NCBI GenBank assembly: GCA_030704615.1
Contig: CM060732.1
Span: forward strand, 75,933,053 to 75,993,052
Direction: 5' to 3'
Length of the DNA: 60,000 nt
Source of the DNA: Takakia lepidozioides
Taxonomy: Eukaryota; Streptophyta; Takakiopsida; Takakiales; Takakiaceae
Below are positions 1-11,700 of this stretch, piece by piece. A program made the position numbers and the translations under genes. Below the pieces are notes generated by a model, which was not told where the DNA came from, did not search any database, and was given only the letters and a program-made list of their open reading frames with translations. Positions within the stretch are counted from its first letter, which is position 1. Each line of letters opens with the position of its first letter.

Positions 1-1374
1 ATAAATCATGAAAGCGTCCCTACTGCAGCCATGCTGAGCATATCCAGCAATCATGGTGCTCCATGAGATCAAGTCTCTGCGAGTCATAGTGTCAAACACT
101 TGCCGGGCATCTTTGACACTCCCACATTTGGCATACATGTCAACAAGGGCCGTCTCCAGAATGATATCTGGTGGAAGTCCAGCTTTGATGACATCAGCAT
201 GGACCTCTTTGCCCCTTTCCAGGACTCCGGAGCTGCCACATGCATTGAGAATGCAACTGAACGTGTGCTTGTCCGGCATGACCCCTTCCAGTATCATTTG
301 CTCATAGATCTCAAAAACCTCCCTATCACAACCACATTGAGCATATCCTGCAATCATGGTGTTCCAGGAAACCACATCTTGTTGCACCATATTGTCAAAC
401 ACTTGACGTGCATCCTCAATGCTCCTGCATTTGGAATACATGTCGACAAGGGCAGTCTCCAGCATGATGTCTACCACAATTTCAGCTTTGATGATGTCAA
501 CATGGACATTTTTGCCCTTTCCCAGTGCTCCCAGACTTGCACATGCATAGAGAGCACAAATGGCTGTGACTTTGTCAAATGTCACCCTTTCCCACAGCAT
601 TTGGTCATATATCTCCAAAGCCTCTGTACCAAAGCCATGATAAGCATATCCTGCAATCATGGCATTCCATGAGACAACATTTCTTTTAGCCATACTGTCA
701 AAAACTTGGCGTGCATCCTTTACGCTCCCACATTTGGCATACATGTCCACAAGGGCAGTCTCGAGAATGGTATCTGGTACAATTCCAGCTTTGATGATGA
801 CAATATGGACTTCTCTGCCCTTTTCCAGGGTTCCCACACTGGCACAAGCATTGACAACACAAATGAACGTGACTTTGTCTGGCGTTACTCCATGCTGTAG
901 CATTTGCTCATAGATCTCCAAAGCCTCCCTACCACACCTGTTCTTAGCATATCCTGCTATCATTATTGTCCACGTAAATAAATTTCGGTCAGGCATTTTC
1001 TCAAACACTCTGTGTGCATCCAACACACTCCCACACTTGGCATACATGTTCACAAGGGTGTTCAGTACGAAGATGTTTGGCGGGAATCCCCTTTGGATAA
1101 TGTGGGCATGCACCTGCTTTCCATACCGTAGGTTTCTCATGTCGATGCACTTTTGCAAGATACAGACATAAATATTGGAGTCTGCCCGACTACCTCGTTG
1201 GTTCAAAATATGCACTGCCTCTTTCAGTCTCCCCGCCTTACATAGGATCCTCACATCCCCACAAGGGCCAGAAGAATTGTTGCTGACTCCCTCTCGTTCT
1301 GTCATGGTAAAGGTTGTACCCCTGACCCCAGCCTGACTTCCAACAATCAATTGTGCCCGATTCAGCCCTGCCAT
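1..1374 (-). CDS. PLS-type PPR protein, 5' part (runs off left edge)
   Basis: The minus strand is open from an ATG at 1374 to the window edge (458 codons, no stop). An in-frame TAA lies three codons upstream, so 1374 is the natural start; a second in-frame ATG is at 1305. After about 70 residues without repeats the protein is built of units of about 101 residues. Each unit carries a variant of NTLVNMYAKCGS or ALVDMYAKCGS, then VVSWNAMIAGYA, then a GKEVH block, which is the P-L-S triplet organisation of plant RNA-editing PPR proteins. Such proteins bind organellar RNA one base per repeat, and many end in E and DYW domains; any such domain here lies outside the window. I see no obvious transit peptide. 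The intron-free frame is usual for the family. The function call is family-based and the RNA target is unknown. Confidence 0.9.
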   Translation of the reverse strand, partial: MAGLNRAQLIVGSQAGVRGTTFTMTEREGVSNNSSGPCGDVRILCKAGRLKEAVHILNQRGSRADSNIYVCILQKCIDMRNLRYGKQVHAHIIQRGFPPNIFVLNTLVNMYAKCGSVLDAHRVFEKMPDRNLFTWTIMIAGYAKNRCGREALEIYEQMLQHGVTPDKVTFICVVNACASVGTLEKGREVHIVIIKAGIVPDTILETALVDMYAKCGSVKDARQVFDSMAKRNVVSWNAMIAGYAYHGFGTEALEIYDQMLWERVTFDKVTAICALYACASLGALGKGKNVHVDIIKAEIVVDIMLETALVDMYSKCRSIEDARQVFDNMVQQDVVSWNTMIAGYAQCGCDREVFEIYEQMILEGVMPDKHTFSCILNACGSSGVLERGKEVHADVIKAGLPPDIILETALVDMYAKCGSVKDARQVFDTMTRRDLISWSTMIAGYAQHGCSRDAFMIY

Positions 1375-3639
1375 CCTGCATTACTCAAACTCTTAGTAAA
1401 ATGTGCAAATGTAGGCAGAATGCCTTGGAGGAATTAGGGTTTACTTATTCTAGCCCATGCTCTACAGTGCTCCAAGACATGAGTTGGGTTGCCCCCAATC
1501 CTCAAAAATTGGCATATCTCAATTATCCTAAATACTTCAAAATAAGACTCTTCATGGAAAGGCTACTTGCCAATTATGAATAAGCTTACAAAACTACTGA
1601 AGTCGTGTGCCACAACAATACACCTTTACCAAATTGGAGATTGGAACCTTCACTCATCAAACATTACCCAGTATATTCTGGGCCTCGAACTCCATGATGT
1701 ACATTGACATTGGAATCATCACCAGATTGTGCTTGACCTGGTATCATGACAGCTAGCTCCGGTTTCAACCAAGGAGGGTTTGACCAGCCCTCAATACAAA
1801 GGACCTTGTTTGGCTGCATGTCTGAAGTCCCGTGGTGTTGGACTTTTCTGTTAAAGCCACCAGTGGGCAGCTGTGCAGGCATAGCTCAACCACAGCCTTG
1901 CATAACCCAGCCTACAAAAACAAAGCTCCAAGCATCTTTAAAAATAGGTCACAACCTTGAAAAACCTAACCTACTTTTAGACAACACAATTGTAGCAACA
2001 GTAAGGGGCGAAATACTTCCTTTTCATGATGCAGAGCCAAATTTTTATTGATCCCAGCAACTGGAAATGAAATCTATTCCACAAAGCATCATGATGCCAG
2101 CTGCAGGCACAAACCCTCAGTGACAAATTCTTAAATGAAGATAGGTCTCACCTTACCCAACCTCTTCCCACCACTGTGAGGAATCTGAGAAGAACTCCTG
2201 ACAGAGCCATTCTTTGTACATCTCTTGACCTGCATGCAAGAACTACAGGATAATGAGGACTTTGCCAGCTTCCAACCACCTCAGTCTCTATTAAGGATCA
2301 GCTCCTAATTGAGGATACCTGCGAAATTCTGGTCCTGAGGAAAAAAATCAGGATCAAAACAGGGAATGGCCACAAGCAATGATAAATTTATTCAATTGGC
2401 CCATCTCATTTTCATTTGATCCGCACCATTGCTTGACTATGTGATCTCAGGCTCTGTTCTCCAAGTTCCACTTCACTTCCGTCCAACTTGCAATTAGCTC
2501 ACTTCAAAACAAAAAATGTACTCAAAGAGTTTAGGGGGGCGGGGAGGGGCTGGATTCACATTTCATGAGTGAAGACATCCTTGGTTGAAGACCCTGTCAC
2601 CTGCTCTTGACGTCCCCAAAGAATTTTGCAAAAGCCTCCTGTGGGATGGCAATTACATAGACACCATAGATCCTAACGTATCAATTGCCTCGCTGAACAT
2701 TCCTGGACTTCTGCGAGGACTAACAGGCTAGGCACCCTAAGTTCCAGGCAAAGCCAATGCACTAGGACTCAGCATTCAAGTCATACTTTGCAATTCCAAT
2801 TGTGCTGCTCTCTCAGGTCTCAGACATTTTATGTGGATGCAACTTGCTACACTGAAGCTGGCTTCGATTTCGCTGAAATGGTGCAGTTCATCCACAGACC
2901 TGCTTCAGCAGTGCCACATGTCAGAATAAAACACACAGGGTGAAGCCAGAAGCAGAAGCAGAGATCAAAAGCAAGGGATTGCTCAAGGGTCAACGCTTCG
3001 TGCAGTAGTTATTATTTTGTAAGACAATGCCTCAGATGGTACAAGGTACTGCTTGCATTTTCAAGATTGTCAAGGTTGGCAACCAGAGATCAACAATTAG
3101 CCAACAAGGGAGCAAAGAGCATTTTATACCTTGTTAATGAAATGTTGACCCGACTTCAGACAAGGGATACGCCAGGATATCACATTTGTTCACTATAGGT
3201 GGAACAGATGTAGGGTGGAAATGGGGGCTAGCTTATGCAAGCATCTGCTGAAGCAGTTACACTACTCGTGCACTGCGAAACCGATTGCACCGTCACGATT
3301 CTCTGTGTGAGAAAAGATCATACAGCTTGAAGGATTAAGCATAGGTGGGAACAGCGTAGGCTTGATCAACGAGAAGTTGAAACTTAGATTGCAGAAGAAG
3401 GGCAAATGAACCAACATAAGGAGCAGCTACGCCAGAAATCTGAGTTGTATGTGTACAACACATTATGCTAATGAGTCTCACGTCTTTGTTTCCTCCAGCA
3501 ATGCCCAGAGTATTTAGTACTAGAAGCAGAGCATCAGCTTTTCAACATGGACGTTTTCAGCTGTTTATGCAACTTCAAATAATGCAAATTCTCTAGGTCA
3601 TTCTGGTAGCTCCCAAGTCCCATTGAGTTTTCTGGGTTA
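1375..3639. other. No gene recognised
   Basis: Only short frames on both strands. The longest (1746-2051 plus, 1664-1882 minus) overlap each other and match no family I know. The stretch includes a G-rich run near 2536-2550. I see no repeat structure beyond that. Confidence 0.5.
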
Positions 3640-4665
3640 GGAAAGGAGAAAGGACTCTTCAGAAGATTACAAAGATAGACAATATTAGATGCAGAGTTAC
3701 GTTCTCACTTGAAGAAGCCTCAAGACTTCGGTCAGCCATTTCTCTGTACACACATAATGCGAAAATGTGAACTTGAGCCTGAATCCCACATGAAGACAAA
3801 AGACGCACATGGGGACACAGGATCCCACCTGAAAACCTATAACATGACCATGTTTTGTACTTATCACGAGGCAGGAAAGACCAGCAGTAATGAGAAAGAC
3901 TTCAGAAAGAAAGAAAGAAAGCTTGGCAGCCCTGAAAACATTGCTGACTTGTAACAATGTGACTATAGACCCTGTGCCGTGTTTGACAGAGCAGCCCTAC
4001 TTTGAGAAGGAGAGGATGCCGGCAGTTGAAAAGACAATTTCGTAGTACCTCGCTCTCACAATTCTGCACTCAAGATTGTTGTGTAGGTTAGAAGCAAATT
4101 CGTTACCCAATTGCCAATCAAAACAGGGGACTAATGAAGAAGTACCCTGCACACTTGTGGGCAGCAATAGATGAGAGCAAGCGATCCTGAAATTCTGAGC
4201 AACTGTTGGACTGCTGTTCCCAATGAGATGTTTTCCTGCAGTCCTTATCATTGTGGAATTCTTGCGACTCAAGTGTAACTGTAAGTCATAAGCCATAGCA
4301 ATGGGTAGCAGTTCTTTGCAGGTTCTAGGACTTATGTGCAAGACTATTTGTTCCTCTCCTAGATTGAAATGGGCTACTCAAGGCTTTAGGTTGGTTCAAA
4401 AGGAAGACCATAATTTCCTAAGCCTGGAACAACATATCAGTTCCCTGAGCACCACAGCTTGAGTTTTGAACATCCAATGCTGCGTTGAGATGCAGAATGA
4501 GCACCTGTCAAGAACAGCAATATTCAGTTCAAGTTATTTGTGGCCACCAAGAGAGCTTGAGGTATCTTGCAACAGGCTCTTGTGAAGGCAAATGAGGCAA
4601 CGACAAGCCGTGCTCTCTTGATCAAGACAAGAGTGGGTCTGAGATAGAGGTTGCATTCAAGAAGG
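3640..4665. repeat. Rearranged copy of a CLC exon 7 / intron segment
   Basis: Three blocks match the CLC gene at 16.8-18.0 kb. 3640-3690 matches 16815-16855 in the same orientation. 3703-3860 matches 17050-17215 in the opposite orientation and includes the exon piece encoding FSLEEAS. 4000-4660 matches 17225-17970 in the same orientation, including the shared string GTTCCTCTCCTAGATTGAAA. The copy has many substitutions and small indels, so it is old. It cannot encode a channel. A short third relic of the same repeat appears at about 19550-19640. Confidence 0.75.
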
Positions 4666-4739
4666 TATAGTTTAGGCTGGCTCCAAGCAGATCCAGATTA
4701 TAGTTCTGTTTTAATTTCCTAATTGGTTTGGTAGGCCCT

Positions 4740-5125
4740 CCTAGGTCTGTCGGAAACCGTTGACAGACTCTTTTTGTTTTCCTCTTGTCCTTGAAGTGTG
4801 TCCATAGGCCTCTATGCTCCTACGAACATTTAGTAATTCTTTCGCTGTCACTATTCCTAGATTGTCTTGCATAAGATAAGTTGCATCCACAAATCGATGA
4901 AATCCATGCTGAGCTGAAGAGATTGTCTGGCACATGAAGTAGATTGTGCCTGACACGCGGTTTGTATTGGATGATTTGGAGGAGGAGCAAAAGCATATTG
5001 TCAACAACCTTCGAGTGTGTGGTGACTGTCACATAGGCATGAAGTTTATCTCTAAGATTGTGCTTGATGCCAGCTGGTTTCACCACTTTGAAGATGGGCT
5101 GCCTGGATCTTTCATATGAGGAGAA
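4740..5125 (+). pseudogene. Relic of a PPR DYW domain
   Basis: Plus-strand translation in two frames reads HPQIDEIHAELKRLSG (from 4884), then [16 protein letters not shown], then [20 protein letters not shown], then [14 protein letters not shown], ending near 5120. These are the landmarks, in order, of the E+/DYW deaminase-like domain of RNA-editing PPR proteins. The segment that should hold the HSE zinc/catalytic motif, between EEEQK and [10 protein letters not shown], is deleted, and a frameshift separates the first two blocks. No PPR repeats precede it. The upstream 100 bp recur at 22.2 kb. This is a dead fragment. Confidence 0.85.
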
Positions 5126-5789
5126 ATCGGTTCCTATAGAAGATTGAATTGGAGAATGGGCTTCCAACAATTTAGTAAAGCGAAACTTATGGATGTAACA
5201 TGTAACTGAACGCCCAAAGCCACCGTACTCTTTGGGAAGGCCCTTAAAGAAGAGAAACAGATAATCAGTGCATGTGGAAAGCTGCAGTTAAACAAACAAT
5301 TGTGAATTACAGTTCACCAGAGATGTGACATGGCTCATGAGAAATTCAAGCATCACGTGGGGTTTCAAAAACAAATCCTCAACTCCAGAACTCAGCCCTT
5401 TAATCTGCTTTACTTTGATGTACACAGTAGTGGTATTTGCATTCCTTCTACCAAAAATTTGCTAGGTCAGTATGAAGAATCTGAAGGGTCTGAGCTGAAA
5501 AGCTGTCCTAGTAAGCATTTGAATGTTGCAAACTTTGCCCACTGTTGAATTATAACCAAACACTGAGACTGTAACATGAATTGGTAAACTGATTTACAAA
5601 TTTACATAGGGTCAGCTGCTTTGTCACCAGCAAGAATGATGGACTTCGGCTCAATGTAACCCTTGAGCCTGGAGATTCAGAATCCATGTAGGATTTAGTT
5701 ATGATCTATGATCGTCTTCAGTATCTTACCACAAAGACTACACACAGCCCTCACAGCATGAATTACTTAGTAAAATTCCAGAGTGCCCC
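5126..5789. other. No gene recognised
   Basis: Short uninformative frames only (for example 5330-5548 plus). Confidence 0.4.
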
Positions 5790-6281
5790 TCAAGTACTTG
5801 GAACGATATACTCCATGAATCTTGAGATGTCGAAATCTGCGTGCTTGTACACGCTTATGGAGCTCCTCTCTGTGACATTGTTAGAGCACCCAACTCCATC
5901 TCTCCAGTCGTAAAAGACCATGTCTGGATCGTAGATTGTTTTAGAACGCTCCTCAACCTTGGTTTTCTCGTTTCCGCTCCCAGGTTTTTGCTTTTTGCAA
6001 GGATTTATCTCTTCCGCATCTCTTGATCCCTCATTGAGCACTATGGTTCCCACTGCTTTGGTTTTTTGATCTTCTCCTCTTGGTTTCTGCTTAACAAGTG
6101 TTAGCTCCTTGGAACTGATAGTTGTTGCCGTTCTAGGCCTCTTCTTCACTCTGGGAATCTCAGCAAGACTCTTTATCTGCCTCTCCTTCCTTACTTTCGA
6201 CGTAGACAGTTCCACGGATTTCAGCCCTCGGAAAGGCTGATATCTATACACTCTCCCTCTTTCCTTCTGGGCGTCCGCCAT
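5790..6281 (-). CDS. Hypothetical basic protein, 163 residues
   Basis: An uninterrupted minus-strand frame from ATG 6281 to a stop at 5790. The first two thirds are rich in Lys/Arg with nuclear-localisation-like stretches (VKKRPRT, CKKQKPG). The last third is different in character (IYDPDMVFYDWRDGVG) and looks folded. I do not recognise the family. The amino-acid balance and length suggest a real coding exon, possibly one exon of a larger gene. The strand agrees with the neighbouring PPR, CLC and MUS81 genes. Alternatively it is a chance frame. Confidence 0.45.
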   Translation of the reverse strand: MADAQKERGRVYRYQPFRGLKSVELSTSKVRKERQIKSLAEIPRVKKRPRTATTISSKELTLVKQKPRGEDQKTKAVGTIVLNEGSRDAEEINPCKKQKPGSGNEKTKVEERSKTIYDPDMVFYDWRDGVGCSNNVTERSSISVYKHADFDISRFMEYIVPST

Positions 6282-8735
6282 CTCCTGCAGCAGGTCTTAC
6301 GTGCTTACAGTCGAATTACAGCTCCTTGCCTTTTGCTGCTTGAAGTCGAGAACAAAGCCTACCTCACTGATCAGCACTCCGGTTTCCTGGCTTCCAAGGC
6401 AGGTACACAAAACTATAATCAATCACCTATCAAGTCTACATATAAGTCTGAAAAGGGAGGAAAGTATTCCTTAATTAGCAAAAGTCCCGCCACCTAAAAA
6501 GAGCAGTCGGCCGCAGGGAGTTAGGATGGTACCTTTGTGGGATTAGCTCAGAAGACTCTGGCTGCGGGCTTCTGGGTTGGTGTTCACTGTTCAGTATGAT
6601 GAGCCATACGCCAAACATGCTGGGCGTGCCTCTCGTGCAAACAGACAAAACTGGTTACTGCGCACTAGCCTAACGTGAGACTGTACGTGATCACATCAAA
6701 GACGGCGCGCCGTCGAAAGGACGACTTCGTAATACCACTTCTCGGCACCTCGAAGAGATCTGCTGGGAATAATACTTTATGGCAACTTGATGCGGTTGGG
6801 AGAGTGAACCTGGTTTTGCAATACAGTCATCTGGAGAACATGGCATTGCAAGCTCAGTTGGAGACAAAAGAGTCGAAGACGTAACAGATTACATGCACGT
6901 TTCGGAAGAGACAGATCAAACGTCGAGAGGGGCTCTTTGCACAGAACGGCTAGACATGCTGGCACTCTCATGACAGCCCAGGAGGTTGATGTAGAGAGAT
7001 TCGTACCTACCATGGTACATAAGGCTGCTAAGGCTGTTAGACTGCTAGAGAGCTGCCCTTCCAGCTTCTTGGAAACGACAGAGCTGAGAGCAGGTGCTGG
7101 AAGTGGAAGAGGGGAAGTGCACCGAATAGTTGGAATGTTGAACAGCTGCAATGTCGAAGAGACTCTTCATACAAGGTAGACAAACCTATAATGGCTCCTT
7201 TAAGAAATGCAGGCAATTTCAGCTGTGCAGTATCCTTATATACATTTTTCCCATGTAGGCACAAGAAAATGAAATTTATTAAAAAACAAAATAAAAAAAT
7301 CCAAAGTTATACATAATATTGGTGAATTTTCAAGCTGAAAACACATAATAATCCTTGAATGGACCAATAGGGGGTACTATTTTGAACAGCATTGAATCAG
7401 GAGCGCATGGGGCCCAAAAGGTGTGCATCATCATTCACTTTACTGATTACGCTGCACAGTAGTATGGACCATGTCATTTAGTTGAACTACTCATCAGTTA
7501 CATGAACTTGACTATATACTGAGCTTTACGTATCTGACTACGCTGATCAAAGCGTCCTCGGTGACTACGAGATGTGTCCCTGGACTAATTGAAAACGAAC
7601 AGTCATGATCTGCAAAACTAATCGCTAGTGGAGAATAAACAAATCTTCAGCTTGTCCAAAATGAGAACCATTTGATCCCAAAACTGATAGGCTTCTCAAC
7701 AATCACCGGCTCTGCTTACGCTTCTGTAAACCCACGGAGGTTCGATAAGGACGAACCCTGATGTATCCAGACTCGTTTGAATCCAGGCCCACTTGCTACA
7801 GTTTCCTAACAGTATGCATTTGCCAAAACGATTTAATGCATACCCAAATATGACCGTCACCCTCCTTGTTTTGAACCAGCAATAAATGTCAAACAGATCA
7901 GCCACTTTAATACCTCTGATCTTTACGGTGCATGTAGTTTCCAGAGACTAATAATGAACTGCCATGTCATGAATGTAATTCGGATCGGCAGGTGTGCATG
8001 GACGTTTTTGAGTTCACATTTGAGCCATTTAACAAATAATTATAGGGGTCACATTTTGAATGGCAACCATTATAGGTTTGTCTACCTTAGCAACCAATTT
8101 ATCAGCATGTCTTGTAATATCCATCATATGTGAAAGGTAAAGCTGCTGGAACAGCCATTGCAGCTGGCGAGGGCACATCAAATCAGTGTTATCCTTAACT
8201 TTTTGTTAGTATATAATTCAAAGAGTATGTGTGAAAGAGTTTTGGATTCCACCTTCACAGTGAGTTCCGGCGTTGATAGAAGATAGCAACATAAGCTCTA
8301 CATGGAGTGATACAAAGCTGAACTGCTACAGGCAACCAACAGAGACTGGTGAGGACCTTCAATTGCAATGGAGTTAGGTACTACAATCAGACACTTCGTT
8401 TCTAGAGAATCCATTGAATTGAAAATATGAAGTGAGAAGGGGAATGTTTCCTTTGAAGAGCCTTTTTCCTTCCCAAAAATCTAGTGTAGACCTTACTTTG
8501 CCATCTCAAATACTAAAACATGGAATAATCCCATTGTCGGTCTTCTGCTACTTTGGTTTCCCTAGACAAATAACAAAGACACAAATAATTAAATCCACCA
8601 CTACTAATAAACTCCCACTTTCATCGTGCATGATGAAGTCCATAGACTAAAAAAATGAGGGACAGACTGATGCTATAGTCAGGGGTAATGAAATAGCTAT
8701 GATATCCAAGTTGGTAGGTGACTGGTTTCCAGTAA
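6282..8735. other. No confident gene
   Basis: Overlapping frames on both strands at 6675-7264 (for example 6937-7179 plus, 6777-7151 minus) cannot both be real and neither resembles a known family. 7265-8735 is AT-rich and shows nothing I can support. The 3' UTR of the CLC gene should lie just below 8736. Confidence 0.4.
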
Positions 8736-11700
8736 TTATGGCAAAGAAAAGATTATATCCCTGTTTAACTTAGTTTTATCTCCAGAATAACTGTCAGATT
8801 CCCGACGCTCCAATGTAGTTTTCCCACCCTCAAAAATCTCCAGTCTTTCTTGCACCTGTGCAATGTCCTTTCTTGTTATCATGCCTATTACCCTGCACAT
8901 ACAAACACACATACCAGTGTCCTGCTATAATTTATGTATAATACGTACACATTGACCAGTCCCTAAGAACACTGGCAGATAGTACTTTTAAAAGCCAGCT
9001 CAGGGGGGCTACTGATCCCATTGGAGCTCATCACAGGGCTTTCACCCAAAGCTTACAAGTGTCCAATTCAAGGAGTGCACATAACTTTCAAACCAGAAAG
9101 TATCATGGGGATACAAGCACTTTCATTTTAGCGATGAAAGGCAAGAACAACCAGAGCAGCATCAACAACCACCCTCCCCTTGTTCTGGCACGGACATCAA
9201 CAGCCTGGGCACAATATAATGTGTAGTGCACCTCTCACATAAAACATTGGCAAGGACGGGACAAGTACATCAACAAATCCTTACACAGCCGAAAAAGGAT
9301 CGCAGCAAACCTGTTTCCAGAGTCTGTGACACACAAATGTCTTAGTCCCAGTGTACGAAATATGATGAAAACCCGTTGCGCTGAACACTCAGCACGAACC
9401 TACAAAAGAGAAGGAAAGAAGTTGAAATGGACACAAAGTGGATTTCCTTGAGTGAAAGACAGTCATGAAGAAATGTCAATCTTGAAGTACAGAGGGTAAA
9501 AGAGGCAAACAAACTTTTGAAACTGGCCATTCTGAGACAAGCAAAGGAGTGGCAGGGCAAAAGGAGGGAGAAAACAAAATAAACTTATAATGCAGGGGCA
9601 GAGTAATAAAGAAGGGGGGAATAAAAAAACGAGCTATGATGATAAATGTGGGAATGAATGCTTCAAAGTCAAACACTGATGGGGAGACATACTGTAAGGG
9701 GAGCGCAATTCATGAAAGGACGGAGGTCCAATTCCTTTTTCCACATGGACGCGGGCCCATCAGGCACTGTATCCTCTTGAGACCGAAGAATTTCCCCGTC
9801 TGTTTCATCACGTCCCCGGTTTTCTACCGGGGATTCCTGCCTCTCCCCCACGTGTCACTCCATGAATAACTTGAAGATTGTAAAACAATTTAGTTCATGG
9901 CAATACCCCCAGTGCCCGTCAGAGAGGACAGAGAAAGATACAACTAGTGTCACGTGTTCATAGATGTTACCGTGAGGCAATCCGCAACCTTTTGGCCTGG
10001 TTATACCTGCTTCCTCAAGTTAGGATTAACTTGAGTTGTCAGCGTCGGATCTCCTCTCAATGTTGGTGAAAGAATCATCTTTAGTTCAAAAGGCTGCTAC
10101 ACCTAGTTGGCTCTGCTTCCAAATCAATCTCGAAGAAGAGATGACTTTCTGAAAAACACTTCACATATGGGTAGTCTATCTCAAAATCACAGCTTCTAAG
10201 ATACAGCACGGTCCTAAGGGCACTGTTGCCACACAGTAGGTGTTGCTAGGTTGGATTGCAGTCTGACATTTAACCAGGACTACCAGTTAATAGGGATCCA
10301 TGAATCAAGTTGTACAAGTTACAGAGCCTGCAGTCAGGTTGTAATGTTTATCTATTACAACTGAACCAGTTTCTGTGCCTGTTGACTGGAGATTGACTTA
10401 CAGAGATTGCTTGCGGCTTTGGCAGGAAGGAGGAGAAAGAGAGAGCAGGAAAAGAAACTTCAGGACATGTAAAGAACCCACACAATGAGCTTACGGGCCA
10501 AGGAGACATAACAAACAAAGCAACGACAAAGCAACTCTTTTTCGGGTGAAGTACCTGCAAGATGTCTTCAAGTCCTAATTCATCAACAGCTTCGGGCCTG
10601 GAGGAGAGATATCGGCGATGAGGGTGATGGCAATGGTGGTACACGCGCATAGCATGCTCTAAGAATTGTTGCTCCTTTATAACCTGCTGATCAGGGGAGG
10701 GATATTGTGGGGGAATTGGCTGTTGCAGGGCTACTGAATCAACCTCAGTGAAGGCACGCTGCTCCAGAAGAAGCAACAGTTGATGTCTTAAGATCAACCC
10801 AACCAGCTGTGCTTCGTCACTTGAAGACTCTGGGTGTATGTGCCGGATTACTGGGAAGCCATTGTGACGGCTTTTGCGAAGGACTTGAACAACCTCAGCT
10901 ACTGAAACAATCTGTGGATTGTGGTTAGTGCATCAGAGTTGGTTGAACTTAAGAAATAATGAACTTGATACACGTTGACACTTGACGCCGCTGAAGTCGT
11001 AAGAGCATGTGTAAAAAAGTTTTACTGATGCCACCATCCTATGCAGACCATGTTTGGAACGTATCTAATGACCATCCACTTAGTTAATCATCATACCCTG
11101 AAACACAAAGTGCCAAGGATGCCAATCAGACTCATGTATCCAAATTTCCTTCAGAACAGTCTCTCATAGTGCAAATAAGCAGGAATAATCTTAGAGTCGA
11201 GCAATACATGTCTGAATCGATATTGTGTCCTCTATGAGGTCAATGCCAATGCTTGCGTCAACAGTAAATCAAACCTGGACACATTGACATGGGCTATGTG
11301 AAGATGCTCTAGGAAAGGAAACTCTCGTCAATACTGTAGACATTTGTCATTGACTGTGCACGTCTGCTACAGCAACTTCAGACAAATTCCATCCAGTGGT
11401 GGAAACCCATGACCAGTAAGGATAGCATCCAGCAAGAACAAAACCTCAAAGCTAGGTCATACCCACTTATTAGAGAACTGCGGATAACTATGGTCTGGGT
11501 AAAATAAGAAGAAATAAACTCCAGAAACCCTCAAGGAGTCGGGAGTCCTCAGGAAATGAAATGAAATGAAATGGTGCTTTATAACGTCCGCGGAAAGCTC
11601 GTAGAGCTTATGGGACAAGAGAATGGAAATGAAATGAAATGGTGCTTTATAACATCCGCGGAAAGCTCATAGAGAAAGAAAGAAACAAGAAAGAGAGAGG

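Noticed and set aside
53-913. Plus-strand frames over the left PPR gene
   Set aside because: Shadows of the minus-strand PPR repeats; their periodic similarity only mirrors the repeat unit.
6675-7264. Overlapping plus and minus frames
   Set aside because: Mutually exclusive, no domain or splice evidence to choose either.
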